From assembly GCF_900101595.1 (NCBI RefSeq), contig NZ_FMYY01000006.1:148362-212361 (forward strand): 64,000 bases of DNA, in the 5' to 3' direction. A model generated the notes under the pieces. It saw nothing but the letters and a program-made list of their open reading frames with translations, was not told the DNA's origin and ran no database searches. A program made the position numbers and the translations under genes. Below are positions 8,998 through 18,017 of the stretch, in pieces; position 1 is the stretch's first letter, and every line of letters starts with the position of its first letter. The DNA comes from Paenibacillus sp. cl123 (GTDB lineage Bacteria > Bacillota > Bacilli > Paenibacillales > NBRC-103111).

Positions 8998-9588
8998 ATG
9001 GAGTGGACGCAAGCGTTATCTGCACTAACCTGGGAAGATATAGATAGATGGCTCAAGCAGTATGAAGCGCTCGGACCGCTGCCGGGTGTGCTGGCGCCCT
9101 TCGTTGAAGCCTTCGTGCCGATGCTGCCGCTGGTTGCGATTCTCGTAGCCAACGTCAATGCCTATGGGCTCGCAGAAGGCGCCTTCCTGTCCTGGATAGG
9201 CGTTGTGGGCGGAGCGGTTTGCGTCTTCGCTTTGGTGAGGACGTTCGGCGGGAGACTGCGCGGTTTTCTGGAGCGAAAGCTGCCCCGTACCGGCAGGCTG
9301 ATTCATTGGCTGGAGGAGCACGGCTTTACTTCGGTGTTTTTATTGGCCTGTTTTCCTTTCACGCCCTCGGCGGTCGTTACCTTGGTGTCCGCCTTGTCCC
9401 GCATGCCGCTTCACACCTTCGTTATCGCAACAGCTCTCGGCAAAGGGGTGATGATCTTCCTCGTGTCCCTTGCGGGCAGCGATCTGGCCGGTATTCTCCG
9501 CCATCCGTGGAAGCTTGTCTTGATTCTGTCGGCCTTCGGCCTGATGTGGCTGCTCGGCAAGAAAGTCGAGTCCAAATATATGAAGTGA
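8998..9588 (+). CDS. TVP38/TMEM64 (DedA superfamily) membrane protein
   Basis: A small integral membrane protein (196 residues) with about five hydrophobic segments. It carries the family core: a re-entrant GAFLSWIGVVGGAVCVFALVRTFGGR region, then FLLACFPFTPSAVVTLVSALSRM, close to the F-P-x-x-P-x-x-x-x-x-x-x-G-x-S motif of TVP38/YdjZ proteins. Relatives of this superfamily are linked to lipid scrambling and membrane homeostasis; a specific role here is unknown. ATG 8998 or GTG 8980 could be the start: AAGGTGG lies between them, and neither has ideal spacing. Confidence 0.75.
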   Translation: MEWTQALSALTWEDIDRWLKQYEALGPLPGVLAPFVEAFVPMLPLVAILVANVNAYGLAEGAFLSWIGVVGGAVCVFALVRTFGGRLRGFLERKLPRTGRLIHWLEEHGFTSVFLLACFPFTPSAVVTLVSALSRMPLHTFVIATALGKGVMIFLVSLAGSDLAGILRHPWKLVLILSAFGLMWLLGKKVESKYMK

Positions 9589-9641
9589 CGGATGCCTCTT
9601 AATGCATGCTCTCACCTGCTCTTCGGAAAGGAGGAATAGCC

Positions 9642-10151
9642 TTGCCTATCATCAGGCAGCAGTTGTATATCGAAGCTTCTCCGGAGCTTTGCTTCGACCT
9701 GTCGCGCAGCATTGATGTGCATATGGACTCAATGGCGCAGACCGGAGAAAGGGCGGTAGGAGGCAGAAGGAGCGGTCTGATCGAATGCGGCGAGACGGTC
9801 ACCTGGGAGGCTGTTCATTTCGGCATCCGGCAGCGGCTGACCGCCCGCATCACGGAGATGGACCGGCCGCACCGGTTTGTCGATGAGATGGTCAGCGGAG
9901 CGTTCCGGCGGTTCTGCCATGAGCATACGTTTCAGGCTCAGGGCTCCGGCACGCTGATGGGCGATACGTTTGACTATACATCGCCGCTGGGTAGTCTGGG
10001 CCGGCTGGCCGACCGGCTTTTTCTCGAGCGATACATGACGCGTCTGCTCGCCAGACGCAATGAGGTGATCCGGCAGCTGGCGGAGAACTGGAGCGATGAG
10101 AAGGCGGCGATCCTCGGTTTCGGGATTGGCCAGGCTCCCCGGGAAGATTGA
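9642..10151 (+). CDS. SRPBCC (START-like) family protein, TTG start
   Basis: A 169-residue single-domain protein resembling polyketide cyclase/dehydrase-like SRPBCC proteins: an N-terminal strand with IEASPELCFDLSRSIDVH, then the FVDEMVSGAFRRFCHEHTF stretch and a C-terminal long helix. These proteins bind hydrophobic ligands in a helix-grip cavity; the ligand is unknown. Translation most likely starts at TTG 9642, because GGAAAGGAGG ends 7 bases before it while the upstream in-frame ATG at 9606 overlaps no such site. It follows the TVP38-like gene by 53 bases and may be co-transcribed. Confidence 0.75.
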   Translation: MPIIRQQLYIEASPELCFDLSRSIDVHMDSMAQTGERAVGGRRSGLIECGETVTWEAVHFGIRQRLTARITEMDRPHRFVDEMVSGAFRRFCHEHTFQAQGSGTLMGDTFDYTSPLGSLGRLADRLFLERYMTRLLARRNEVIRQLAENWSDEKAAILGFGIGQAPRED

Positions 10152-10229
10152 TTATAGCGTTCCTCTCCATAGCGACGTCCCGCTGCATCTTTTACAATGG
10201 ATACAACGGGGTGACTCGTATATACGGAT

Positions 10230-11324
10230 ATGGGGGTTTTGCGCATTAACATGGATTGGAAGCCGGAGTCGTGGGGCTGGGATGAAGCGCTGGAGGCGGA
10301 CTTTGCCGCTTATCGCCAGCTCGGCTATGAGCCGGGGCGCGTGACGCTGGAGCACAAGCGATTATACCGGGTAGTATGTGCGGGCGGCGAGCTGCTCGCC
10401 GAGGTGTCGGGCAAGCTGATGCATCAAGCCGGAGGCCGTGCGGATTACCCGGCGGTCGGCGATTGGGTGGCGCTTCAGCCGAGGCTGTCCGACGGGAGGG
10501 CGACGATTCACGGACTTGTGCCGAGGCGCAGCACTTTTTCGCGGCGGGCCGCGGGACCTGCGGTAGAGGAGCAGATCGTGGCCGCCAATGTGGACATTGT
10601 ATTTCTCGTGCATGCGCTGAATCAGGATTATAACTTGAGGCGGCTGGAACGCTATCTGACGCTTGCCTATGAGAGCGGAGCATCGCCTGTTATTATACTC
10701 AGCAAGGCCGATCTGGCCGATGACGTGGAGACGCGTCTCGCCGAGGTCGGCACCGTCGCTCCCGGCGTGCCGGTGCATGCCGTAAGCACGCTGACCGGCG
10801 AAGGGCTGGAACCGCTGGAGAGTTATCTGCAGCCAGGGCGCACAGCTGCGCTGCTGGGTTCGTCAGGGGCGGGGAAGTCTACGCTCGTCAACCGGCTGTA
10901 CGGCAGCGAGGTGCTGCGAACAGGCGGCATCCGCGAAGGAGATGACCGTGGACGGCATACGACGACGCATAGGGAATTGATCCGGCTGCCTGGCGGAGCG
11001 CTGCTGATCGATACGCCGGGGATGCGCGAGCTGCAGCTGTGGGACGCCGACAGCGGTCTGGGCACGGCCTTCGGCGATGTGGAGGAGCTGGCGCTGGCTT
11101 GCCGGTTCGGCGATTGCGGCCACGGCAGCGAGCCGGGCTGCGCCGTTCGGGCGGCGCTGGAGGACGGGACGCTTTCCTCCGCGCGCTATCAGAATTACGT
11201 GAAGCTTCAGAAGGAGCTGGCTTATGAGGCGCGCAAGGCGGACAGCTCGCTGGCGAGGGCCGAGAAGGAGCGCTTGAAGAGCATTCATAGCAGTATGAGA
11301 AATCAGTCCAAAGGGCTGCGCTGA
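10230..11324 (+). CDS. rsgA: RsgA-type circularly permuted GTPase
   Basis: A ribosome assembly GTPase that checks late 30S maturation. The order of motifs is permuted as expected: an N-terminal OB-like domain (about 30-105), G4 as LSKAD near residue 152, G1 as GSSGAGKST near 210, a G2-region RHTTTH, G3 as DTPGM, and then a zinc finger with CRFGDCGHGSEPGC. The conserved catalytic histidines of RsgA are in the RHTTTH stretch. At 364 residues it resembles the longer RsgA form rather than the shorter Bacillus YloQ, so it may be a second copy in the genome (inference). The start is uncertain: ATG 10230 (used) or 10251. Confidence 0.85.
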   Translation: MGVLRINMDWKPESWGWDEALEADFAAYRQLGYEPGRVTLEHKRLYRVVCAGGELLAEVSGKLMHQAGGRADYPAVGDWVALQPRLSDGRATIHGLVPRRSTFSRRAAGPAVEEQIVAANVDIVFLVHALNQDYNLRRLERYLTLAYESGASPVIILSKADLADDVETRLAEVGTVAPGVPVHAVSTLTGEGLEPLESYLQPGRTAALLGSSGAGKSTLVNRLYGSEVLRTGGIREGDDRGRHTTTHRELIRLPGGALLIDTPGMRELQLWDADSGLGTAFGDVEELALACRFGDCGHGSEPGCAVRAALEDGTLSSARYQNYVKLQKELAYEARKADSSLARAEKERLKSIHSSMRNQSKGLR

Positions 11325-11346
11325 TAACGAGCGTGACCCATTCTGC

Positions 11347-11387
11347 AAAGTCCTTCCTCCGGATGGCATTCGGAGAAAGGACTTTTT
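11347..11387 (+). terminator. Intrinsic terminator after rsgA
   Basis: A 15-bp stem with one mismatch (AAAGTCCTT...AAGGACTTT) followed directly by TTTTT. Confidence 0.85.
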
Positions 11388-11459
11388 GCCGCCTTCCGAG
11401 TTGTGTTAACCTAGAGGAACCGATAGAGAAGGCTTATACCAGGGTGGAGGATCTGCGCG

Positions 11460-12743
11460 ATGTGGAGTAACCGGAACGTATGGATTGTACTGATCGGCGA
11501 GTTTATCGCCGGGCTGGGACTATGGATGTCCATTATAGCCAACCTGGAGTTTATGCAGCAGCAGGTTCCATCCGATTTTGTGAAATCATTAATTTTATTC
11601 GCCGGGCTTGTCGCCGGCGTCGCCTTCGGACCGCTGGCAGGACGGGTCATCGATACCGTATCGAAGAAAAAGGTGCTGCTGTACGCGAGCGGCGGGCGCA
11701 CGCTGAGCGTCGGCATCATGTTTATCGCGCTGAACCAGGACTCGGTGTTCTGGATGGTCGTGTTCTTCGTCGCGCTTCAGGCATCGTCGGCCTTTTACTT
11801 TCCGGCGCTGCAATCCGTTATTCCGCTTATCGTGCCTGAGCGGGACCTGCTGACGCTGAACGGCGTACACATGAATGCGGGTACGCTGGCGCGTATTCTC
11901 GGAACGACCTTGGCGGGGCTGCTTCTGGCCGTGATGTCCTTGTACGGCTTGTACCTGCTGTCGATCATCGCCTATGCGCTGCTCTTCGTGTCAACCTTCC
12001 TGCTGCAGGTGCGCGAGACCGGGGAGCTGCCGAAGGAAACGGACACGGTCGGCACAGGCAAGGCGAAAACCGCTGAGGCGGTTCCCGCCGAAGAGGCGGC
12101 TGCTGCGTACGAGGCCATGCCCGAGCGGGGGTTCAAGGCGATTCTGCCGGTGCTTCGCGCTCATCCTGCCGTCGTGACCGTATTGCTGTTGACGATCGTG
12201 CCTACGCTGTTCATCGGAGGATTCAATCTGATGGTCATCAATATCAGCGAGCTGCAGCAAAGCGCGGGCATCAAGAGCTGGCTGTATGCCGTTGAGGGCA
12301 TCTGCATCATCGCTACGGGCTTTCTGATCAAGCGGTTTGCCGCCGGAGGGCAGTTGATGGGCCGGCTGTTTCTTTTCGCCTCCTTTGTAGGTGCGGCGCA
12401 GGCTCTGCTCTTTTTCGCCCAGATTCCGGCGCTGTCCTTGATCGCCTTCGGCGTCTTCGGCGTATCGGTCGGGGGCTTCTTCCCGGCTGCGGCTACCTTG
12501 TTCCAGCATCATATTCCGAAAGCCTACCACGGGCGGTTTTTCTCCTTCCGGAGCATGCTGGACCGGGTCATGTTCCAGATTGTGCTGCTCAGCACCGGCT
12601 TGCTCCTCGACACGATCGGCCTGCAGTGGATGGTGCTGGTGTATGGCATTGGCTCTCTTGCCTTGGTCGGCTGGCTGGCGCTTCGCGAGAGCAGGAGGCG
12701 GCTGCAGGAGGGCGGGCGAATCGACGAAGCAGGACGAGCTTAG
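11460..12743 (+). CDS. MFS transporter, EntS/MFS_3-like efflux protein
   Basis: A 427-residue integral membrane protein with about 12 TM segments. It matches the enterobactin-exporter-like branch of the MFS (MFS_3): early GEFIAGLGLWMS, the RVIDTVSKKK loop between TM2 and TM3, FFVALQASSAFYFPALQS in TM4, and a long central charged loop rich in Ala/Glu (about 190-225). Substrates of this branch include siderophores and macrolides; the actual one is not evident. GGTGGAGG lies about 10 bases before the ATG. It is flanked by terminators and probably monocistronic. Confidence 0.82.
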   Translation: MWSNRNVWIVLIGEFIAGLGLWMSIIANLEFMQQQVPSDFVKSLILFAGLVAGVAFGPLAGRVIDTVSKKKVLLYASGGRTLSVGIMFIALNQDSVFWMVVFFVALQASSAFYFPALQSVIPLIVPERDLLTLNGVHMNAGTLARILGTTLAGLLLAVMSLYGLYLLSIIAYALLFVSTFLLQVRETGELPKETDTVGTGKAKTAEAVPAEEAAAAYEAMPERGFKAILPVLRAHPAVVTVLLLTIVPTLFIGGFNLMVINISELQQSAGIKSWLYAVEGICIIATGFLIKRFAAGGQLMGRLFLFASFVGAAQALLFFAQIPALSLIAFGVFGVSVGGFFPAAATLFQHHIPKAYHGRFFSFRSMLDRVMFQIVLLSTGLLLDTIGLQWMVLVYGIGSLALVGWLALRESRRRLQEGGRIDEAGRA

Positions 12744-12787
12744 GAGACCGGCAGTGCCCGAGCCTTCGCGGCTCAGTGCTCAGCCGT

Positions 12788-12857
12788 CCCTGGTATTCGG
12801 CTAAGGAGCGCGGGATATATTGTCCCGGCTCCTTGCCGGACAGGGGATGGCTTTTTT
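12788..12857 (+). terminator. Nested hairpin terminator
   Basis: CCCTG...CAGGG encloses an inner stem AAGGAGC...GCTCCTT with CGGG/CCCG at its top. A run of six T follows about 6 bases after the outer stem. Confidence 0.65.
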
Positions 12858-12999
12858 GCGTCGGGACATACGGCCGGTCACATAATTTCCCATAATGTTG
12901 CGACAGGATATCCGCATTTGGCCTGTACACTTGGAATCAAGAGAGGAAAGTCCCAACCCGGACTCCGCTCATGCAAGTAAACAGGGAGGAATGAGAGAT

Positions 13000-13779
13000 A
13001 TGGTAATGGGTTTGAAGCGAAAAATGGTGCAGGCGGGCATGGCGGTTATGGTATTGACGATGGCTGCAGGAAGTGTGGGCGGCGCTGCTGCGGCAGAAAA
13101 CAAAACGCTTATGAAAGACGCGGAAGCGGTTCGAACGGCTGCCCCGGCTGTTCTTCAGGTGGCGGCGACCGCCGCTCCAGACCTGCTGCTTAACCCGGTG
13201 CATGAGCGCCATTATTGGAAGCTTCTCGTAGGCGCCTATGCGCCGGAATCTGCGGAAGCATGGAATGCCGCGTTGGAGGAGCGCAAGCAGGTGCAGGCTG
13301 ACCTGCCCAGTGCGGGTCGGAGCGCTACGATAAGGCTTTATAAAGCCGAGGCCGCGCAGGGTAAAAGTGACGCAGAATCCCTTCCGGCCCCCCTCGCCGT
13401 TTCGGCTATACCGACTGCGAAGGCAGATGGGCTGGAGCAGTTGGACATGGTGCTGGAAACGGCGCCAGAAGGAGCCCTCTCCCATCGGGTGCAGATCAGA
13501 AAGCTCGAGGACGGCAAGCGGATAGCGGAAGTTGATGGAAAGGTTATTCCTCTGGAAGAGTCCGGTGCTATAATGAAGACGGAGCTTCCCGAGGAGATCA
13601 AGCGGCAGCAGCAGTTGACCGAAGCGGTAGAGCAGGGAGACGGCGATAAGATCCGCGAGCTGCTGCCTCAGCTGCTGGAGGATTACCGGAAGCAAACTGA
13701 AGCGATTCGCGGAGCTGCGGAGAAGCTGAAATCACAGGCGGAAACGAAATCGGCTGCCGAAGCCGGACAGGATAAGTAA
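13000..13779 (+). CDS. Exported protein of unknown function
   Basis: 259 residues. The N-terminus (basic KRK, then a hydrophobic stretch ending GGAAAAENK) is a clear signal peptide with an Ala-x-Ala-type cleavage site near residue 32. The mature part is rich in Ala, Glu and Lys. After a short ordered region (HERHYWKLLVGAY) it becomes largely helical, with a C-terminal Lys/Glu/Ala coil. I recognise no family. ATG 13000 is preferred because GGGAGGA lies 9 bases upstream; ATG 12991 abuts that site. It is followed, after 239 bp, by a two-component pair whose kinase has a large extracytoplasmic sensor, so it may be a target or input of that system (inference). Confidence 0.7.
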   Translation: MVMGLKRKMVQAGMAVMVLTMAAGSVGGAAAAENKTLMKDAEAVRTAAPAVLQVAATAAPDLLLNPVHERHYWKLLVGAYAPESAEAWNAALEERKQVQADLPSAGRSATIRLYKAEAAQGKSDAESLPAPLAVSAIPTAKADGLEQLDMVLETAPEGALSHRVQIRKLEDGKRIAEVDGKVIPLEESGAIMKTELPEEIKRQQQLTEAVEQGDGDKIRELLPQLLEDYRKQTEAIRGAAEKLKSQAETKSAAEAGQDK

Positions 13780-14018
13780 ACCGAACAAATGGAGCCGCCG
13801 ATATCCGTTCTGCTGCAAAATAACGACGAGGAGCCGGGCTGCCCGGCCCGAGACAAGCGAGCGGCAGGCTGCAGGCGTCCAAAGCTATACAGATGGGCAC
13901 AGAGCGGAGCATGAACCGTGGGAACCGTGGCTCAAGCAGCACAATGCCAAGCCGGAGCAAAGCCTATCAGGCTGCCTCCGGCTTGCGTTGTCCGGCGGGA
14001 AGAGGGAGGCGAGAAGGA

Positions 14019-14729
14019 ATGTACCGGGTTTATCTGGTGGAAGACGAAGAGCATCTGCAGGGGGTGTTGACCGCCTACATGGAGAAGGAGGGGTGGCAGG
14101 TGCGCTCGTTCTCAAGCGGAGTCGCTGCACAGGCGGCGATCGGAGAACGGCCGGACCTGTGGGTCCTCGATATTATGCTTCCCGGCGGAGTGGACGGTTA
14201 CCAGCTTGTACGGGAGATCAAGGCGGACCGGCCGTTGCTTCCGGTTATTTTCATATCCGCCCGCGACGCGGATATCGACCGGATCGTCGGGCTGGAGCTG
14301 GGGAGCGATGATTATTTGGCGAAGCCGTTCCTGCCCCGGGAGCTTGTCGTGCGCATGCGCAAGCTGCTTGAGCGGGTATACGGGTACCCTGCGGGCGTTG
14401 GGGGGACAGCCGGCGCTGCCGTGGCCGCCGACCGTCGTACGAAAATCCAGCTGTCCCCTTATACGATCAATGAGTCGGCGAGAATTGTAGAGGATGGAAG
14501 CGGGCAGCCGATCGAGCTGACCTCCAAGGAGTTCGAGCTGCTGCTCTACCTCTCCCGCCATTCAGGGCAAGTGCTTGAGAGAGAGCAGGTGCTTGCCGCC
14601 GTATGGGGAACCGACTATTATGGCTCGGATCGTGTGGTTGATGATCTGGTGCGAAGACTGCGGCGCAAGCTGCCCGAGATGAGGCTGGAGACGGTGTATG
14701 GCTTCGGCTATAGGATGGTGAAGACATGA
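14019..14729 (+). CDS. OmpR/PhoB-family response regulator (CssR-like)
   Basis: A 236-residue response regulator. The receiver domain is at about 4-115, with the acidic pocket VEDEE, phospho-acceptor Asp51 in VLDIML, the conserved Ser/Thr in FISARDAD and Lys in LAKPFLP. A winged-helix DNA-binding domain follows (about 145-235: ELTSKEFELLLYLSRH, VYGFGYR). The linker is extended and Gly/Ala-rich. ATG 14019 lies 9 bases after GAGGGAGG. The stop codon overlaps the kinase start (ATGA), so the two are translationally coupled. It resembles secretion-stress regulators of the CssR type, but this is only by overall pattern. Confidence 0.88.
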   Translation: MYRVYLVEDEEHLQGVLTAYMEKEGWQVRSFSSGVAAQAAIGERPDLWVLDIMLPGGVDGYQLVREIKADRPLLPVIFISARDADIDRIVGLELGSDDYLAKPFLPRELVVRMRKLLERVYGYPAGVGGTAGAAVAADRRTKIQLSPYTINESARIVEDGSGQPIELTSKEFELLLYLSRHSGQVLEREQVLAAVWGTDYYGSDRVVDDLVRRLRRKLPEMRLETVYGFGYRMVKT

Positions 14730-16516
14730 AAGTAGGGCAATGGCCGCTGGCCGTCAAGCTGTGGGGCGTTTTTGCAGCCCTGACGTTGTGTATATTTGCC
14801 GTGCTGGCGGTGCTTCTTCCGTGGATGCTGAAGGGCTTCTTCACGGACCAGCTGTACGATATTCTGGTTGATTCCCAGATGGGCGTCCAGCTGGAATACC
14901 GTCAGCCGGTCCGCGCGAATGAAGCGACCGTTACGGTCGCTGCGGACAGCCTCCTGCTGCCCGAGTCTTCCCGGGGGGCGAGGGAGCCCGGCGCGGTTGC
15001 CGCTCCGCTGTCAGCGGGAATCGGGACCGTCAGCGGTCAAGTGTACGGGTACGCGGAGCAAATAACCGCAGCCGAGGTATCCGCCGCTCAAGCTCTGGCT
15101 CTGGGCGACTCGGAGGGCCAAGCCGTGCGGGAAACCGAGCTCGGGGAAGTGCTGCCGTTTATGACGCTCACGATGCTGCCGGGCGGATTGTCAGGCCAAA
15201 CCGTCAAGGGGGTCGACCTGTCCGTCGATCAGCAGGTGCTGCGCATCGCCAAGTCGTCCGGTACGCCGGGAGAGAAAGGCGAGCAGGTCATCCGGCACTT
15301 TATTATCGGAACCAGCCCGGCATCCGCCGAAATAAGCGGCAAGGCGTCCGAAGCTGCGCCGGCGGTCAAATCCGTCCCGGCGCAGACGATCCCTGCAGAT
15401 CGGCTTCAGCTGTCCGGGCGACCTCTTCCCGCTTCGGCTGTCGCGATTATCGAGCAAAATGCTTTCAGCCAGACAGCCTCTATTCAGAAGTACAAGCTGG
15501 ACGTTAATCAAGAGAGCATGCTGTATGTCATCCGCAAGGATCTGCTTGAAGGAAAGCCAAACTACATGGTGTCCTACGCCTCCAGCCAATATCGCAATGA
15601 TCTTGTCATGACGATGTTCGCCCGGCTGCTGCTGCTGATGGTCGGACTGATTATCGTCAGCTGGCTGCCGTGCATAGCGCTTGCCCGGTATTTGACGCGT
15701 CCGCTTGTCCAGATGGAGCGGCATGTAGTGCGCATGGCCGAGCGGGATTGGCATGAGGCGCTGGAGACCGGCCGCCGGCGCGACGAGATTGGACGTTTGG
15801 CGAAGGCGATCGAGACGATGCGTCAAAGACTGGTCAGGCAGGACAAGTCCCATCAGTTTTTCCTCCAGCATATTTCTCATGAGCTCAAGACGCCCGTCAT
15901 GGTCATCCGCAGCTACGCGCAGTCTATTCAGGACGGCGTGTTCCCCAAAGGCAATCTATCCGGCAGCGTCGGCGTTATTATGAAAGAATCGGAGCGTCTG
16001 GAAAGACGGATTCGGGATCTGCTGATCTTAAATAAACTCAATTATTTCTCGGCCCGAATGAAGCCTCACCAGTCCTTCGATGTAAAGGCCGTAATCGAGG
16101 ATGCCATCGAACGGCTGCGCTGCCGCCGGCCCGAGCTCGTATGGGAGCTGGATATCGATGAGGCAGCGATGCAGGGGGACAAGGAGCAGTGGGGCGTTGC
16201 CTTCGAAAATCTGCTGGATAACCAGCTTCGGTATGCTCGAACCCGGATAGGGATCACGCTGAAGTCGGGGGCCCCTCCGACGATTGTAGTAGCCAACGAC
16301 GGTCCCTTGCTGGAGGCAAGCGAGCTGGATAGCATGTTCGAGCCCTTCCGTACCGGCGGCAACGGACAGTTCGGACTCGGCCTGGCCATCGTCCGGCAGA
16401 TTGCCGGCAATCACGGGATGACTGTCCGGGCAGTCAACGAGGCGGACGGCGTCTCTTTCTGCATGGAGCCGGCGATGGAAGGCAAGGAGCAGGAAGCGAG
16501 CAGCGGGGGAGGATGA
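14726..16516 (+). CDS. Sensor histidine kinase with large extracytoplasmic domain (CssS-like)
   Basis: A 596-residue membrane kinase partnered with the response regulator just upstream. TM1 is at about 9-35 and TM2 at about 292-322, leaving roughly 255 extracytoplasmic residues that look variable and loop-rich. HAMP follows (ARYLTRPLVQMERHVVRM), then the HisKA domain with phospho-acceptor His385 in ISHELKTP, and the HATPase domain with N box ENLLDNQLRYA, G1 VVANDGP and G2 GQFGLGLAIV. All catalytic boxes are present. The topology is that of CssS/envelope-stress kinases, and the sensor is longer than in Bacillus CssS. Confidence 0.88.
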   Translation: MKVGQWPLAVKLWGVFAALTLCIFAVLAVLLPWMLKGFFTDQLYDILVDSQMGVQLEYRQPVRANEATVTVAADSLLLPESSRGAREPGAVAAPLSAGIGTVSGQVYGYAEQITAAEVSAAQALALGDSEGQAVRETELGEVLPFMTLTMLPGGLSGQTVKGVDLSVDQQVLRIAKSSGTPGEKGEQVIRHFIIGTSPASAEISGKASEAAPAVKSVPAQTIPADRLQLSGRPLPASAVAIIEQNAFSQTASIQKYKLDVNQESMLYVIRKDLLEGKPNYMVSYASSQYRNDLVMTMFARLLLLMVGLIIVSWLPCIALARYLTRPLVQMERHVVRMAERDWHEALETGRRRDEIGRLAKAIETMRQRLVRQDKSHQFFLQHISHELKTPVMVIRSYAQSIQDGVFPKGNLSGSVGVIMKESERLERRIRDLLILNKLNYFSARMKPHQSFDVKAVIEDAIERLRCRRPELVWELDIDEAAMQGDKEQWGVAFENLLDNQLRYARTRIGITLKSGAPPTIVVANDGPLLEASELDSMFEPFRTGGNGQFGLGLAIVRQIAGNHGMTVRAVNEADGVSFCMEPAMEGKEQEASSGGG

Positions 16517-16536
16517 CAAAGCATTCCGAGAGCCGG

Positions 16537-16790
16537 GCCGGGACATTTTGTACGATTCTCCACACAAATTCCGTATTTTGACCGCAAGCCTGGACCGTTT
16601 ATACGATTTTTCGCATAAGCTCCAAATGTTGAGCGCAACTCGGCAGCGGTTTATTCGGTATTTCGCATAAATCTTCAATTTCAGTCGCATGTCGGGGGCG
16701 TTGTGCGCGGTTTTTCGTACAAATTCCAAATATGACCCTGCGTCCGGGGCTCTTTATACAGTGAGCAACTCAAATTATTCTCGCGTCGTG
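16537..16790. repeat. Degenerate tandem repeat, about 52-bp unit, ~5 copies
   Basis: Units start near 16546, 16597, 16649, 16700 and 16752 (spacing 51-52). Each has the core GTTTATACGGTTTTTCG, then C/TATAAATTCCAAAT and TTGACCGCA, with many substitutions. No frame is open across it. It fills most of the 369-bp gap between the kinase and the DinB gene. The same core, reverse-complemented, recurs at 33538-33735, and a weaker copy lies at 20703-20790. Confidence 0.75.
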
Positions 16791-16885
16791 CGTCAGCTCC
16801 AATGGTCGCGGAATGCCAAAAACCCGTCAACAACGGACGGGTTCTGCGTACGGAAAAGCGAAAAATTAATCGATTGTAGCGTCTG

Positions 16886-17377
16886 CTATTGACCCATGGC
16901 TTCCCATTCTTCCTTGGACGGGCCGTACACGCCAGGTACCTTCAACCCGGCTTGGCGCATCAGAATCGTCATCTGGGCGCGATGATGAACCTCGTGATTG
17001 ATCAGCACATGGAGCGTCAGGCCGTTCGGCCAGGATTCCCCGTACATGTCCGAAACTTCAACCAGCGAGCTGTCCGTCCATTGGGTGCGGACGGCTTCGG
17101 AAGCGGCCTGCGCCGCTTGTTCGTAGGCCCGGACGAGCTCCTGGGCGGTCTGAGGCTGAGCGGAATGTTCGTCCGCCGAATCAAAGCGAAGACCGGTGCG
17201 CGACAGCATCTCATGATAGGTAGTCACGATATGCCAGGCAAGCTCGCCCAGGGTGCGGTATCCCGGGGCTACCTCATGTGCGAGAGAGGCGTCGGTCAGC
17301 GCGCGAAATACTTTCAGTGTGGAGGAGCTCTCCGTCTTGAACTCCTCTTCGAATGCAGAGATGCTGTGGATAAACAT
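16886..17377 (-). CDS. DinB family protein
   Basis: A 163-residue four-helix-bundle protein of the DinB/YfiT superfamily. Probable metal ligands are His49 (LAWHIV), His128 and His132 (NHEVHHRAQM), the usual triad. Members include thiol-S-transferases that use bacillithiol or mycothiol, and DNA-damage-inducible proteins of unknown function. The start at 17377 follows GAAGGATAGGA. It is monocistronic, with a promoter candidate just upstream. Confidence 0.85.
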   Translation of the reverse strand: MFIHSISAFEEEFKTESSSTLKVFRALTDASLAHEVAPGYRTLGELAWHIVTTYHEMLSRTGLRFDSADEHSAQPQTAQELVRAYEQAAQAASEAVRTQWTDSSLVEVSDMYGESWPNGLTLHVLINHEVHHRAQMTILMRQAGLKVPGVYGPSKEEWEAMGQ

Positions 17378-17488
17378 GGGATCCTATCCTTCCGTCTCAA
17401 GAGTCGGCGTACTCCTGCTCGCCGCCTGCCCGCGGATCTCTGCGGCATTCATAGTTGGGGCGTGCTCGGGACAGGATTGCCTAGGAAT

Positions 17489-17518
17489 AGTATATCAAAT
17501 TAGTTGTTTTCTCGTCAG
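17489..17518 (-). promoter_or_regulatory. Promoter candidate of the DinB gene
   Basis: The minus strand carries CTGACG, an 18-base spacer and TATACT, in AT-rich surroundings about 110 bases before the start codon. Confidence 0.45.
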
Positions 17519-17626
17519 TTAAGTCATATTAATGTTTAAACAATTAGAATTTTGTGGTAATATTATGAAAGCGCTCTATTCTTCGCCTTATGATGTCATA
17601 ACGTATATCAAAGGAGGTAGACAACG

Positions 17627-17761
17627 ATGAACGAAGAGGCTTTGTACACGGTTGTCACGGAAGAGGATACGTATCTTTTTGAGACGGAGGAGCATTTCCA
17701 CGACTTTATGTCCGAACAGAATTCGGCGCTTGTGATCAATCGCATTGAGAAGAGGGATTGA
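17627..17761 (+). CDS. Very small acidic protein, unknown
   Basis: A 44-residue frame starting MNEEALYTVVTEEDTYLFE and ending INRIEKRD. It has an excellent ribosome binding site (AAAGGAGGTAG, 17610-17620) and is followed by a strong terminator, so it is very probably a real gene transcribed alone. It is acidic and has no membrane segment or cysteine. I do not recognise a family. Confidence 0.7.
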   Translation: MNEEALYTVVTEEDTYLFETEEHFHDFMSEQNSALVINRIEKRD

Positions 17762-17814
17762 CCGTGCGATGATGGACACCAACCTGGCAGATACGGATAA
17801 CAGATAGCGTTTGA

Positions 17815-17862
17815 ACGACCGCAATGCTGGAATTTCTTCCAGGGGCGGTCGTTTTCTTTTTC
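17815..17862 (+). terminator. Intrinsic terminator after the small acidic gene
   Basis: ACGACCGC pairs with GCGGTCGT around an inner CTGGAA/TTCCAG stem, followed by a T-rich tract. Confidence 0.85.
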
Positions 17863-18017
17863 CCGAATGACTGCGGTTCACAGATTTTCGGTGGCGTCTG
17901 GCGGGCTGCTGCGGCCGTCGCCTCCCCAGGCTTTCACTCGGGGCAGGGATAAGGAATGAAACCAAACCGCCGCTTGGGAGTAAGAAAGGGTATCCGGAAT
18001 TAAAAGGAGGAACCCTT

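Noticed and set aside
16537-16790. CRISPR array
   Set aside because: The units are contiguous and degenerate with no unique spacers, so this is a tandem repeat, not a CRISPR.
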